A stretch of DNA of 64,000 bases from Teredinibacter purpureus (GCF_014217335.1 NZ_CP060092.1:1753501-1817500); one strand, 5' to 3'. Shown: positions 37,171-47,547, counted from the stretch's first letter. Notes: a model not told the origin generated them from the letters alone. Numbers and translations: made by a program.

Positions 37171-38427
37171 TCAGGTTAACACGCCGGGGATTACGCTATC
37201 GGCATAGCCTTGGTAATCTGGGTGTTGGTCTGCGCCAAGTGCAACAGCGGCGGTGTGAATCATGTTCAGTGGCGTGTAGCTTGAGCCACCGGCATTGGAC
37301 ACGCCGCGTTGAATTGCACCACCGCCACCGGCCATAACCAGCGGAATGTTGTTGCTACCATGGCCATCGCCATCACCCATGTCGGTTACTTCGCACACGA
37401 TTGTGGTGTCGAGGATTCCGGCATTTTTCAGTGATTGAATCAAATAAGCAGACAGGCTACTCATGTGGCTTCGGGTTTCACTGAAGTGGGGGTAGTTGGG
37501 GTCACCTGCGTTTCCGCCGTGAATAGACTGGTGATAAATACCGTCAAAACCCAAGTATGGGAAGGCAAACTCGCCTTGGTGGTTACCCAAAGCCAACGAG
37601 CAAGAGGATGTGAGGTTACACTCCAGTGCCATGGTAATAATATCGGCTTGTAAGTGTGCCTGCTGCTCAAAGGTTGCGTGCTCTAGCTCGAAGGATGCGG
37701 GCGGAGTGCCTGAATCACATGAGATGGTGCCGCCGCTAAGGGATGCAATACGGGCTTCCGTTTCTTCGATAGCCGTTAAGTGGGAATCTAAACGATGCTG
37801 CTCATAAGTACCGAGCTTATTGCCTAGAGCGCTTAATGCATCTTTGTGGGCATCAATAACACTGCCTTTGCTAGCCCCTTCTGAACCACCGCCGCCGCCC
37901 GATGGTAAGTTACCGAAGAGTCGGTCGAATGCGTTGAAGGGGTTATCTTCAAATGCCACTTCTGCGCCGTTGTCGCGTGTAAGGTAGCCGTGCCCGTTAC
38001 TGTGTACACCAAGGTTTACATAGGTGAACGGGGTGTTGCCGCCGAGTACGCGACCCATATTAACGTCAAAGCTATCGCCAACCCAGCGGTCGTTGATAAG
38101 CGTAGACATGACGCCGTGACCGCCGCGGTGATGGCCCATATTCCTAAGAAAGTTACAGTCGCTGGCTACGCTGCTGTATGGCTGAGACATTACGGGAAAC
38201 GACGAGAGGTTGTTGTTAGGAAACCACAAGTCAGGGATAGCGCCGTCCGGGCAGTAGATAATTACAGATTTATCTGGGCCGTTTTGGGCTTCGGCAAGGC
38301 GTGACATCATCATTCCGCCCACGAGCGGGGAGGCCTTCAGGAGTGCACGACTAATACCCGCCGAGGACAGGATTTTTAGAAAATCACGGCGCTGTTTGTC
38401 GAATTTGTTTTTATATAGCTTTTTCAT
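37171..38427 (-). CDS. Tat-exported DUF1552 protein
   Basis: About 418 residues from the ATG at 38427 (AAGG 8 bases upstream). The N-terminus has a twin-arginine motif (KQRRDFLKILSSAG) followed by a hydrophobic stretch, so it is probably folded before export. The body matches DUF1552 proteins: DKSVIIYCPDGAIPDLWFP, RNMGHHRGGHGVMSTL, LGNHQGEFAFPYLGFDGIYH, and CEVTDMGDGDGHGSNNIPLV near the end. This family is nearly always encoded beside DUF1592/1588/1587-type cytochrome proteins, as here with the upstream giant gene. The reaction is unknown. The many His and Asp residues suggest a metal-dependent hydrolase or redox fold of the alkaline-phosphatase/sulfatase kind. Confidence 0.88.
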   Translation of the reverse strand: MKKLYKNKFDKQRRDFLKILSSAGISRALLKASPLVGGMMMSRLAEAQNGPDKSVIIYCPDGAIPDLWFPNNNLSSFPVMSQPYSSVASDCNFLRNMGHHRGGHGVMSTLINDRWVGDSFDVNMGRVLGGNTPFTYVNLGVHSNGHGYLTRDNGAEVAFEDNPFNAFDRLFGNLPSGGGGGSEGASKGSVIDAHKDALSALGNKLGTYEQHRLDSHLTAIEETEARIASLSGGTISCDSGTPPASFELEHATFEQQAHLQADIITMALECNLTSSCSLALGNHQGEFAFPYLGFDGIYHQSIHGGNAGDPNYPHFSETRSHMSSLSAYLIQSLKNAGILDTTIVCEVTDMGDGDGHGSNNIPLVMAGGGGAIQRGVSNAGGSSYTPLNMIHTAAVALGADQHPDYQGYADSVIPGVLT

Positions 38428-38514
38428 GATCTTAACCTTTTTATTTTTGTCACTCACAATCAGAACAATTCGTTTAACGAAGGGTGCGACCGCATTAGCG
38501 GCCGCACGCTGGCG

Positions 38515-41500
38515 TTATTCGCTACGCGACCAAGCTTTGCGGAAGCGTACAGCGTCCATGACGCTCATGCTTTCCAGCATTGATCTTGGGCTTTGTTCCA
38601 TCATGGTGGACGTCAGGTTTCGAACTTCACAGGTGTAACCGTCTTTCTCGGTTGATGTGAGTGTGGCCCCTTCGGGGTTGTCGACATCAATACCGTCTAT
38701 ACCGACACCGGTAATGTAGCGGAATAGATTTTGTGGCACACACTGCTGTGCATTTGGCAGAGTGGTAAGCACTTCGCCTAGGCCTTTAGAGCCTTGGAAG
38801 TCGAGCCAAACATCTTTGTCGTTGAGGTTCTCCGGCGCGTACAGCTGGCCAACGGCGTCAATGGTGTTGCCATTGAGGTCGGTGGTGCGCGGGTTACCAA
38901 CGGCATCGAAGTCTTCCATACCGAAGCCCAGCGGGTTGATCCACTCTTTGTGACAAGCTTCACAATCTTCTGAGCCGGTAATAGCCGCGTACTTCATGCG
39001 GTTTGTTGTGGTTGGGTCATTAAGCAGGTCGGCATTTTCTTCCAGTGCTTGCTCACGGCCTAGCGCAATACCCGCAGGAGGCTCAGGCTGATCCAAACAT
39101 AACATACGACGACGTACACGAACCGAACGACGAATAGGCGAACTTTCAACATCTTCTGCCCAGCGCGCCATAAACGCACCGTTCACAAGAATACCACCAC
39201 GATCAGTTGTAGCGACTTGCTGGAAGTTGTTGCCTGAGACACCGTTAATGCCGTAATGCTGAGCAAGAGGGCCGTTAACGAAGGTGTAGTTTGCATCGTA
39301 CAAAGAGGCAAACTGCTCTGCGTCATCAAGCATAACGTGCGCGAATACTTCGCGAACTTCCTGCTTCAAGTGTGGGATAAGATTATCAAACCCTGCCCAC
39401 GTGGCATCGTCTTTCGGTGAACTTTCTAGGCGATCGGTATCAAGCCATAAGGCTACGAAATCACCCATCAATTCGTTTGCTGCATCAGTGCTTAAGAGGC
39501 GTTCGGCTTCAGCCATAATTTCAGTTTCAGAACGAAGCTGATTATTTTCGGCTTTCTGCCACAAAGTATCGTCTGGTGCTGAACCGGTGAAGGTATAGCT
39601 CAACCACGTTGCCATTTCATAAGACGTTAACTCGTAAGCGTCGTTATCAATGCCGTTGTTGGACGGGTTTTGCTCACCGATCTCGTGACGGTACAGGAAT
39701 TGCGGAGACGATAGAGCTGCTTCAAGCGCCATCTGTATACCGGTCTTCACGTCGCCACTGGTTTCACTACCGTTCGCCATGTTCGAGTAGGTGCTAGTTT
39801 CAGCACTGTCTAATGAACGGCGGAACAGGCGTGGGAGGAGGTCGTCAACAAACTGATTTGCACACGTTTGATTGAAGTTTCCGCCACAGTTTAGAGCACC
39901 AGAGAAGTTGTTGTCGGACGCCCATTGAGCAACATCTTCAGCAACCGTCATATAGCTATCGTACGTGTTGTTAACCACGGACGAGTGCGTATTGTTGATG
40001 AAGTACCCGATGACCGTATCGGCTGCGAGACCAGTAGAAGCGTCGAAGTTAACGCCAACCAAGTCTTCAACTGTGTTTTGGTACTCGGTACGCGTCAATA
40101 GTTTTATCTGACGAGCGCCGTAGTTCACAGTACTGCTTTCACAGGCCAATGTTTCAGTGTTGCCCCAATAGGTTGTTTCGAGGAAATCGACAACCAAATC
40201 AGCACACTGCTGGCCACACGTTGAGGGGTTGTTCTGAGGCATTTCAGCAGCAATGTAAGCCGCCATCTCAGTTTTATCCTGTGCCGTGTTGAGTGAGATA
40301 CCGATTGAGCCACCTGCCGCGTCGCTACCGTGACAGCTAGAACACTCGTTCGAGTACCACTGCTCACCTGTTAAGCTTTGTTCTGAGCTTGAGCTTGAAC
40401 TAGAGCTGCTAGAAGAGGAGCTAGGCGTTGTGCCGCCGGGGCCACTACAGGTTGGGGTTTCCCAGTTACCGTCGTGTGTGCCTTGGAAGCCAAAGCTCGT
40501 GCTGCCACCGGCATTCAGGTTTCCGTTCCAACTAATGTTGGTGGCGGTTGCTGTGTTGCCACTCTCGGCTAAATCAACATTCCATGAACCGCTCACTTGT
40601 GGTGATTGGTTGAAGACAATATCGATTTCCCAGCTGCTGACTGAACTTGTGCCGTCGTTGTTAACGGTTACGTCAATCTGGTAGCCACTGCTCCAAATAT
40701 TACTTTCGGAGACCGTACAGCTGATACCACCGTTGCTAGTAGACGAAGAGCTAGAGCTGCTAGAGACCGAGCTGCTAGAACTGCTGGAGACTGAACTGCT
40801 AGAGGAGGTGCTAGAAGAGCTTACTGAGCTACTGCTAGATGAGACGCTAGAACTGCTAGAAGACGAGGCTCCGCCGACGGGCTGCAGTTTATAAAGCTCA
40901 CCACCGTAGTGCACAACATAGAGTTCGCCGCTATTGGACTGGCCAAAAGACGAAATATTGTAGTTGGTGTTGGCAAGTTCTTCACGGCTAGTGCTATTAC
41001 CATTGTAGGTGAAAGCCCAGATACGACCGGTTTCATAGTCGCCCGCAATATACTGGCCATCGCGACCACCAATGTTGCTGCCGCGGTAAACGTAACCACC
41101 GGTGATAGAAGCACTGATACTGTGATCAAGCTCTGCAATCGGTTCTACGTATGGGCCACTGGTATTACAACTATTGGAGGTACGCTGGCTGCCTTCATAA
41201 CAACGCCAGCCGTAGTTTCCGCCAGACTCGATAAGATCGATCTCTTCTAAGTCTTCCTGGCCTACGTCAGCCAACCATAACTCACCGGTTACGCTGTCGA
41301 ACGTCCAGCGCCACGGGTTACGTAAACCGTAGGCGTAAACTTCATCTAGGCCGTCGCTACCCACAAATGGGTTGTCAGAAGGAATGCTATAAGGAGAGCC
41401 GTTAACCACGTCGATACGAATCATTGTGCCGAAGTAGTTGTTAAGGTTCTGGCTCGCATTTTGTGGGTCATTGGCAGAACCGCCATCACCAAACGCAGCG

Positions 41501-44500
41501 TAGAGGTAGCCGTCTGGACCAAACGCGATGTTGCCGCCGTTGTGGTTAGAGTAGGTTTGCTCGAAGCTGAAAATGTCTTGGCGAGAATTGGCGTTCAAGC
41601 TGCTGCCATTAGATGATTCCGTGTACTCAGCAATAACCGAGGTCATTGGGTCTGAGTTAGGGGTGGTCATCGAAATGTACACTTTACCGTTAGCCAAATA
41701 GTCTGGGTGGAAAGCCATACCCAACACACCACCTTCGTTATCGGTATCAACCACATTGGTTAAATCGATATAGGTATTCTTGGTGGAAGTGTTTTCGTTG
41801 TTGGCATCCATCCAGTAGATCATGCCGTCTTTTTCAAGTACAAACCAACGTGAGTTATCACCCGGTGCCTGCATCATGCCTAAAGGCGATTGGAACCACA
41901 GGTTGGGGTAAGCCCGTACAATTTCGACATCTTGCGGGGCAACACTGCTAGACGAAGAGCTAGAGCTGCTCGACGAACTGGACACGCTGCTGCTAGAGGA
42001 GGAACTCGATACGCTAGAACTACTTGAAGAAGAGCTAGAGCTGCTGACGTCACCGGAGGTTGAAATAACAAAACCGGCAATGGTTGCATTATCGGTAACG
42101 GTTTCCAATTCGATGGTTAAACCACCATCCGTTACGTCAATATCATCTACCTGATAGGTATAGGCGGTGTCTGAACCCACGAGCGAGTATAAATCGATGC
42201 TCGATAGTATCTGAGCGCCTTCGATTGTCACATTAAACTCACGGTCGCCTGCTGCTGTTTGATAGATCTCAGCAAACAAGAGTTCCACACTGTAGGTGCC
42301 GTTCGATACGGGCACTTCATAGGTGGTGTCGCCATAGCGCTCAGTAGAGAATACGGCATCGTCTGACGTTCCAGCAATATCGTCTGAGGTTGAGCTTTCA
42401 GTACCGCCAGTTGCGTAGGTATCGGCTTCTAGAGCAATACCGTTGTAGCTGGCGGCATTTCCGCCCGCGTTCACTGCGGCAACAACGCTAGGCGCTGAAG
42501 AGGATGAACTGCTTACTGATGAGCTGGAGCTGCTAACAGAAGAGCTAGAACTACTGACCGATGAACTTGAACTACTGACCGATGAACTTGAGCTACTACT
42601 AGAGCCATCGTTCGAGCCGCTAACCACATCGAGATCAACACTCCAAATACGCTGAGCACCTGTAATGTATAACGTCGAACCATCTGCACCACCGAAGGCG
42701 GCATTGGTGACATTGGCGTCAGCATTAATAGTGGCGATTTGGTTGCCGTTTGAATCGAAAACGGACACTTGCTGAGAGCTGTGTTCAGTAACGTAAAGGT
42801 TACCGTGACAATCCACGGCCATGCCGTCCGGGTTGTTCAACCCAGTGATTAAATCGTTACCCGCTTGTACTTGGCCGTTCACTATTGAATAGGCTCGTAC
42901 ACGGTAAGAATCACCACCGACGTAGAGTACATCTTCGTTAGGTGAAAGCGCGATACCGTTAGGGTTGTTCATGGAGTCTTCGATCAGGCTCACGGTGCCG
43001 TTCGTATCAACGCGGTATACACCGGTGATCGATTGGCCATCTGTTGTACCTTGCTGATAGTCAGGATCGGTAAAATAGAGGGTGCCGTCGCTTGCGCGAA
43101 TAAGATCGTTTGGCGAGTTGAAGACACTACCATTATAGGTAGAGGCTACAGCCGTGCGATTTCCACTTGCTAGTTCATAACGTGATAGACCGCTAAATTT
43201 ATGCGTGGCGGCAAGAATATCGCCGTTAGCATCAACGGTTAAGCCGTTACTGCCGCTGTCTGCAATTTGAGTGGTCATTACACCGTTGGCCGTCAGTTTC
43301 TGAATGCGCGAGGGGTAATTGGTCTCATAAGTGAAGTCAGAGAAGTAAAGTGAACCGTCTATCCATATAGGGCCTTCATACAGGCCGTCGGTGCTACGGG
43401 TTGAATTAGCACCTTGAATGCGAGTTGCGTTCAAGGTTCCTGAGGGCGCTACACCACAGCTAGCATTGGGTGTGGAGCTGCTGGAACTAGAGGAAACACT
43501 AGAGCTGCTGGAGCTAGAGGAAACGCTAGAACTGCTGGAGCTAGAGGAAACGCTAGAGCTGCTGGAGCTAGAGGAAACGCTAGAACTGCTGGAGCTAGAC
43601 GAAACACTAGAGCTGCTGGAGCTAGAGGAGCTACTAGAGCCGCCAACTTCATTAGCATCACATGTGATGGGGTCGCTGGAGATTTCAATATCATCCATCC
43701 ACACATCAGCGCTATTGCTGCTGAAACTGTGCCAACCGAACATTGTGAAGTTTAGCTTGCCGTCTAACCATTGGTTATCACCGCCAACGCCACCATTGTT
43801 CCAGTCATCGATAGAGTCGATAGAGTGAATCAATTCGTTGTTAACGTAGGCGTGGAGTTCGTGGTAAGCGCGATCGCCTGCCAACATTTCCACTACCACA
43901 CAATTCCAAGAATCGGCTGGAATTTGTGGGCCGGTATACCAAAGGTCTTGAGTGGGCGCGATATCATCGCTAGGCACTTCGTTTGTTCCTAGGTGCCCTT
44001 TGATCTGACCAAAGCGAACCTCGTCATCGGCGCTGTTAGAGTTACCTTTAACACCAATAATATGCTCATGGTTATCGCCGGCTTCGTTACCCAAGCTTTT
44101 GCTCATGTAAACCATGGCTTTGAGGTAAACCTGATCCAAATTCTCAGGTAAAGCACGAACGATTTGAGCCGGTTCGGCGCCACCTTTAAAGTGAACCGAT
44201 TGCGTGCCCGTAAACGCGCGAGAGTTATCAACCAATGCGTAAACGTTTTGGTTAATATTGTTGTTAGGGTTATTTTCTTGCCAAGCAACAAAGTTGTCCC
44301 AGTTAGCGGGCTGCTGATCGGCAGAATCGCTTTCGAAATCGTCCGAAAAGCTTACCGTGCCGCCAGGTGTACTGGAGCTACTGCTGGACGATACAGAGCT
44401 GCTCGAGGAGCTGCTGCTAGAGGATACCGAGCTGCTCGAGGATACGGAGCTAGACGTGCTGCTAGAAACAGAGCTAGAACTACTGCTAGATGAAACAGAG

Positions 44501-44928
44501 CTACTGCTAGACGATGAAGAGCTGCTAGAGGAACTAGCGGAGCCACAAATGTCGCCGTTTATAGTCGGTATTTCTGCATTACCGCTATTAGAGCCTTGAA
44601 AGCCAAATTCAATAGATGAATTGGGCTGGATATTACCGTTCCAAGCAATATTGCTCGCGGTATAAGGATTACTGCCAGAAAGGTCAACATTCCAAGAGCT
44701 AGTAATTGTTGTGCCGTCGGTATATTCCCAACTAATTTCCCAGCCGTTTATAGCGGATGAATCGTCGTTAGTAATACGAACATAACCAGTAAAGCCGGAA
44801 TTCCATTCGTTTGAAACGCCGTATTCACATGTTGCTGCGTGTGATTGTGTTGCGGCGAGCAGTGGCGAAATGCACATTGCTGCTGCCAAGGTATACCTAA
44901 TACATCGTTTAAATGGGATATTATTCAT
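38515..44928 (-). CDS. Giant CBM2 multidomain PQQ/cytochrome c redox protein with DUF1587-1585 set
   Basis: 2137 residues with a Sec signal peptide. Domains in order: CBM2 (about 32-130); Ser linker; Cip1-like jelly-roll (about 190-420, VSFSDDFESDSADQQPANWD); Ser linker; SMP-30/gluconolactonase propeller (about 488-770); Ser linker; malectin (about 813-955); Ser linker; PQQ sugar-dehydrogenase-like propeller (about 997-1353: LGMAFHPDY, SNHNGGNIAFGPDG, YGLRNPWRW); Ser linker; second CBM2 (about 1398-1498); Ser linker; cytochrome c with C-S-S-C-H at 1529-1533. The planctomycete-type DUF1587/1595/1592/1588/1585 series follows, with a second CxxCH (C-E-A-C-H, 1989-1993). It probably binds cellulose and passes electrons from sugar oxidation to its haems. 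It recalls the cellulose-linked redox proteins Cbp2D/Cbp2E of Cellvibrio. The role is inferred. Confidence 0.88.
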   Translation of the reverse strand: MNNIPFKRCIRYTLAAAMCISPLLAATQSHAATCEYGVSNEWNSGFTGYVRITNDDSSAINGWEISWEYTDGTTITSSWNVDLSGSNPYTASNIAWNGNIQPNSSIEFGFQGSNSGNAEIPTINGDICGSASSSSSSSSSSSSSVSSSSSSSSVSSSTSSSVSSSSSVSSSSSSSSSSVSSSSSSSTPGGTVSFSDDFESDSADQQPANWDNFVAWQENNPNNNINQNVYALVDNSRAFTGTQSVHFKGGAEPAQIVRALPENLDQVYLKAMVYMSKSLGNEAGDNHEHIIGVKGNSNSADDEVRFGQIKGHLGTNEVPSDDIAPTQDLWYTGPQIPADSWNCVVVEMLAGDRAYHELHAYVNNELIHSIDSIDDWNNGGVGGDNQWLDGKLNFTMFGWHSFSSNSADVWMDDIEISSDPITCDANEVGGSSSSSSSSSSSVSSSSSSSSVSSSSSSSSVSSSSSSSSVSSSSSSSSVSSSSSSSTPNASCGVAPSGTLNATRIQGANSTRSTDGLYEGPIWIDGSLYFSDFTYETNYPSRIQKLTANGVMTTQIADSGSNGLTVDANGDILAATHKFSGLSRYELASGNRTAVASTYNGSVFNSPNDLIRASDGTLYFTDPDYQQGTTDGQSITGVYRVDTNGTVSLIEDSMNNPNGIALSPNEDVLYVGGDSYRVRAYSIVNGQVQAGNDLITGLNNPDGMAVDCHGNLYVTEHSSQQVSVFDSNGNQIATINADANVTNAAFGGADGSTLYITGAQRIWSVDLDVVSGSNDGSSSSSSSSVSSSSSSVSSSSSSVSSSSSSVSSSSSSAPSVVAAVNAGGNAASYNGIALEADTYATGGTESSTSDDIAGTSDDAVFSTERYGDTTYEVPVSNGTYSVELLFAEIYQTAAGDREFNVTIEGAQILSSIDLYSLVGSDTAYTYQVDDIDVTDGGLTIELETVTDNATIAGFVISTSGDVSSSSSSSSSSSVSSSSSSSSVSSSSSSSSSSSSSVAPQDVEIVRAYPNLWFQSPLGMMQAPGDNSRWFVLEKDGMIYWMDANNENTSTKNTYIDLTNVVDTDNEGGVLGMAFHPDYLANGKVYISMTTPNSDPMTSVIAEYTESSNGSSLNANSRQDIFSFEQTYSNHNGGNIAFGPDGYLYAAFGDGGSANDPQNASQNLNNYFGTMIRIDVVNGSPYSIPSDNPFVGSDGLDEVYAYGLRNPWRWTFDSVTGELWLADVGQEDLEEIDLIESGGNYGWRCYEGSQRTSNSCNTSGPYVEPIAELDHSISASITGGYVYRGSNIGGRDGQYIAGDYETGRIWAFTYNGNSTSREELANTNYNISSFGQSNSGELYVVHYGGELYKLQPVGGASSSSSSSVSSSSSSVSSSSTSSSSSVSSSSSSSVSSSSSSSSTSNGGISCTVSESNIWSSGYQIDVTVNNDGTSSVSSWEIDIVFNQSPQVSGSWNVDLAESGNTATATNISWNGNLNAGGSTSFGFQGTHDGNWETPTCSGPGGTTPSSSSSSSSSSSSSEQSLTGEQWYSNECSSCHGSDAAGGSIGISLNTAQDKTEMAAYIAAEMPQNNPSTCGQQCADLVVDFLETTYWGNTETLACESSTVNYGARQIKLLTRTEYQNTVEDLVGVNFDASTGLAADTVIGYFINNTHSSVVNNTYDSYMTVAEDVAQWASDNNFSGALNCGGNFNQTCANQFVDDLLPRLFRRSLDSAETSTYSNMANGSETSGDVKTGIQMALEAALSSPQFLYRHEIGEQNPSNNGIDNDAYELTSYEMATWLSYTFTGSAPDDTLWQKAENNQLRSETEIMAEAERLLSTDAANELMGDFVALWLDTDRLESSPKDDATWAGFDNLIPHLKQEVREVFAHVMLDDAEQFASLYDANYTFVNGPLAQHYGINGVSGNNFQQVATTDRGGILVNGAFMARWAEDVESSPIRRSVRVRRRMLCLDQPEPPAGIALGREQALEENADLLNDPTTTNRMKYAAITGSEDCEACHKEWINPLGFGMEDFDAVGNPRTTDLNGNTIDAVGQLYAPENLNDKDVWLDFQGSKGLGEVLTTLPNAQQCVPQNLFRYITGVGIDGIDVDNPEGATLTSTEKDGYTCEVRNLTSTMMEQSPRSMLESMSVMDAVRFRKAWSRSE
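43470..43640 (-). repeat. Polyserine linker repeat (long)
   Basis: About 57 codons of Ser-rich linker built from a near-identical short unit (GAGCTGCTGGAGCTAGAGGAAAC on the + strand), encoding SSSSSSSSV-type units. It joins the Cip1-like and SMP-30 domains. It is the most regular of the six linkers in this gene at the DNA level, so it could change length by slippage or recombination. Confidence 0.9.
44369..44535 (-). repeat. Polyserine linker repeat
   Basis: About 55 codons of Ser with sporadic Val and Thr, joining the first CBM2 to the Cip1-like domain. Shorter linkers of the same kind lie at about 42497-42605, 41945-42055, 40740-40865 and 40380-40425. Such linkers are characteristic of secreted enzymes in Saccharophagus, Teredinibacter and Cellvibrio. 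Confidence 0.9.
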
Positions 44929-46110
44929 TATTAGCCCCCATGACTTTTTGTGAACAAAGGTCGCTCTGTACCTAACGAAATATAAAAAATTACGCTCTTA
45001 TAGGCCCCGCTAGAAAAAAGCTCTGGCAGAATAAACACCTACCTTCTTAAAGTCTATTGGCTAGAAAGTGCTTTGATTTCAATCAAACAACATATGCTCA
45101 GGCCATTCATGGAAAAAGTAGTAAAACGACTAAAACATAAGTCTAAGGAATGAATACACTGGGGTTTTAATTTCTTTTTTCTATAAAAAATGTTTTTATA
45201 GATTTCTAAACGGTATAAGAATTAAGAGGTAAAACGCGACTTAATTAGTGCGCGTGTTAAGTGATTTTTGTAATTAAATTAAGGGGATACGTGAAAAAAA
45301 CAAAACCCGTTATTAAGTACTAAGTAACGCTAGGGTCTAAATTACTTATAGTCACTTAGTGCCACTCTAAATAGCGTGGCACTTTATCCGTATGGCGCGA
45401 TAATTATCCTGCCTGTGCGGTGACCAATTGAGTTCATTAGAGTGACCCGTTACCTACCTATATTATTCAGCCTGCAAAGATAGTGGCTTAGTGCTGGGGC
45501 AACTCATAGCAATACTCGAGTGGTTGAGAGGGGGGCGCTTAGTCTTTAACTCCTTGTTTATGAGGCCTGTAGAAAAGAGCCCCGTCAATTTAGGGCCTAT
45601 CTTGCGTTCTTTGGTGTAGAGCCAGAGACCATCTCTTAGAGGCGCACATGCCTGACGATGTTATTCAGGAAGCTTTCGCCTAAGTTAGAAATAACGTATA
45701 CCGTGTTTCGGGTAAGCACCGCCGCTAACGCACCGGATAATAGGTGATGTCTATGCGGTAAAGGTTTGAGATATTCAAGCTGAAAACCTTGCGTTGTATT
45801 GGGTGAAAAGTGTGAGTACACAGCAGGTAGGTGCGTTGTTATTTAACGTGCGAATGGTTGAGTGTTTTATCATTGCGAAATCGTGTTAGCAGTATGTTAG
45901 CGCCACTGTGCTTTGTGTCTACACTTAATGCGCATTGAGGTAATCACTAAGTGTTTTCTGTGGGCTTTAGTCGCTGACGATAAAAAAATAATAGACGTCA
46001 AATTCTCAATAGTAGGCTCAGGCCTTTTGAACTTTATTTACCCTATTGTCATTGCCTTAGTGGGTTATCTCGTACAGCTCATCACAATCAAACCACACGA
46101 GAAATTCATT
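44929..46110. other. Long divergent intergenic region
   Basis: About 1.18 kb between the giant redox gene (-) and the GH16 gene (+). It is AT-rich near the giant gene (TTTTTATAG, AATTAAATTAAG), as expected for promoters. I found no convincing protein; small frames of about 60 codons have no recognisable features. One clear inverted repeat is listed separately. Confidence 0.5.
45358..45383. other. Inverted repeat in the divergent intergenic region
   Basis: A perfect 8-bp stem (AGTGCCAC / GTGGCACT) with a 10-base loop. There is no long T-run, so it may be a weak terminator or an operator-like palindrome between the two polysaccharide-related transcripts. Confidence 0.5.
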
Positions 46111-47547
46111 ATGAGATCGTTTTGTTCACCGCTTAAATCCCTGATGTCACGTTTAAAACAACCGTTACTTTCGCTGTTGTTCATTGCCTCACCGGTGTTG
46201 GCGCAAAGCTGGGAGCTAGTATGGTCAGATGAATTTTCCAGCGGCATTGGTGCCGACTGGGTCTTTGAGGAAGGAACGGGGTCAAGTGGTTGGGGGAATA
46301 ACGAACTTCAATACTATCGACAAAACAATGCCAGCGTTGTGAATGGTGAGTTGGTTATTACCGCGCGTAGAGAGAGTTTTAACGGCTCCGACTACACCTC
46401 CGCACGCCTGAAAACTCAAAATCGCAAAAGCTTTCAATACGGCAAGATAGAAGCGCGTATTGCGGTTCCGTCAGCCAGTGGTTTATGGCCCGCATTCTGG
46501 ATGCTGGGTAATAGTTTTGCCTCCGAAGGTTGGCCTCAGTGTGGTGAAATCGACATTATGGAGCACGTGAATGATGAGCAAAACATTCACGGGACAATTC
46601 ACTGGCAAGATCATAACGACGAATATGCCAATTATGGTGGTTCGCAAAATTTGGATCCAACCCAGTTTCATGTGTACAGCATAGAGTGGGACGCGTCCCT
46701 AATTAAATGGTTTGTTGATGGTAACCAGTACCATGAAGCCAGTATCGCGAATGGTGTAAATGGGACAGATGAATTTCAGGGGGAATTCTTTTTGTTGTTA
46801 AATATGGCGGTAGGAGGCGACTGGCCAGGGTTTGATATTAATGAAGGGGCGCTACCCGCCCAAATGCGAGTGGATTACGTGCGCGTGTATCAGCAAGGCA
46901 ATAGTGACGCGAGTAGTCGTTCGAGTAGCTCGACGAGTTCAAGTAGTGCGAGCAGTAACAGTTCCGCGACCGTATTTGAACGGGTTCTCGAAGCTGAAAA
47001 TTATTCCGATATGAGTGGTGTGCAAATCGAAACAACGTCGGATACCGGCGGCGGTACTAACGTCGGGTGGATTGATGATGGAGACTGGTTGAGTTATGCC
47101 AACATTAATATTCCTGCGAACGGGCGCTACGAGATAACGTATCGTGTTGCGAGCCCCAATGGTGGACAGCTGTCATTGGATCAAAATGCCGGTGAAGTTG
47201 TGCTCGGTACTCACACAATCCCGGCCACAGGAGGATGGCAAAGTTGGGCGTCGGTCACCCGTGCGGTTGAGCTTAATGCGGGTACCTATGACTTTGGTGT
47301 GTATGCAGCGAGTGGCGGTTGGAATATTAATTGGTGGCGTATTGTTTCCCTAGGGGGGAGTGCTTCATCGTCCTCATCCAGTATTAGTTCGAGTGCCAGC
47401 AGTAGTGGTTCGAGTTCGTCCAGTAATAACGGGGGTGTTTGCAATTGGTGGGGTACCGAATTTCCATTATGTGTGACGATCGAAACAGGGTGGGGTTGGG
47501 AAAATAGTAAAAGTTGTATCTCACCGAGTACGTGCGAATCACAGTAA
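46111..47547 (+). CDS. GH16 beta-glucanase (laminarinase-like) with CBM6 and CBM10
   Basis: About 478 residues from the ATG at 46111; an ATG at 46144 is an alternative, and both give a signal peptide ending SPVLAQ. The GH16 domain (about 35-265) has [33 protein letters not shown] and the catalytic EIDIMEH, whose two Glu flank Ile-Asp-Ile-Met. This signature suggests beta-1,3(4)-glucan cleavage. After a Ser/Thr linker comes CBM6 ([36 protein letters not shown]), a second Ser linker, then a C-terminal CBM10 ([24 protein letters not shown]) with four Cys. It is secreted. The exact glucan is not determined by sequence alone. Confidence 0.92.
   Translation: MRSFCSPLKSLMSRLKQPLLSLLFIASPVLAQSWELVWSDEFSSGIGADWVFEEGTGSSGWGNNELQYYRQNNASVVNGELVITARRESFNGSDYTSARLKTQNRKSFQYGKIEARIAVPSASGLWPAFWMLGNSFASEGWPQCGEIDIMEHVNDEQNIHGTIHWQDHNDEYANYGGSQNLDPTQFHVYSIEWDASLIKWFVDGNQYHEASIANGVNGTDEFQGEFFLLLNMAVGGDWPGFDINEGALPAQMRVDYVRVYQQGNSDASSRSSSSTSSSSASSNSSATVFERVLEAENYSDMSGVQIETTSDTGGGTNVGWIDDGDWLSYANINIPANGRYEITYRVASPNGGQLSLDQNAGEVVLGTHTIPATGGWQSWASVTRAVELNAGTYDFGVYAASGGWNINWWRIVSLGGSASSSSSSISSSASSSGSSSSSNNGGVCNWWGTEFPLCVTIETGWGWENSKSCISPSTCESQ

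Noticed and set aside
43418..43828. A plus-strand ORF with repeated LEELLELEETLE pattern.
   Set aside because: It is the antisense of the polyserine linker; the Leu/Glu repeat is produced by the repeated Ser codons.
45636..45821. A 61-codon minus-strand ORF in the large intergenic region.
   Set aside because: No recognisable motif, no clear ribosome site and no neighbours on the same transcript.
47144..47353. Short plus-strand ORF inside the CBM6 coding region.
   Set aside because: Out-of-frame shadow of the GH16 gene.
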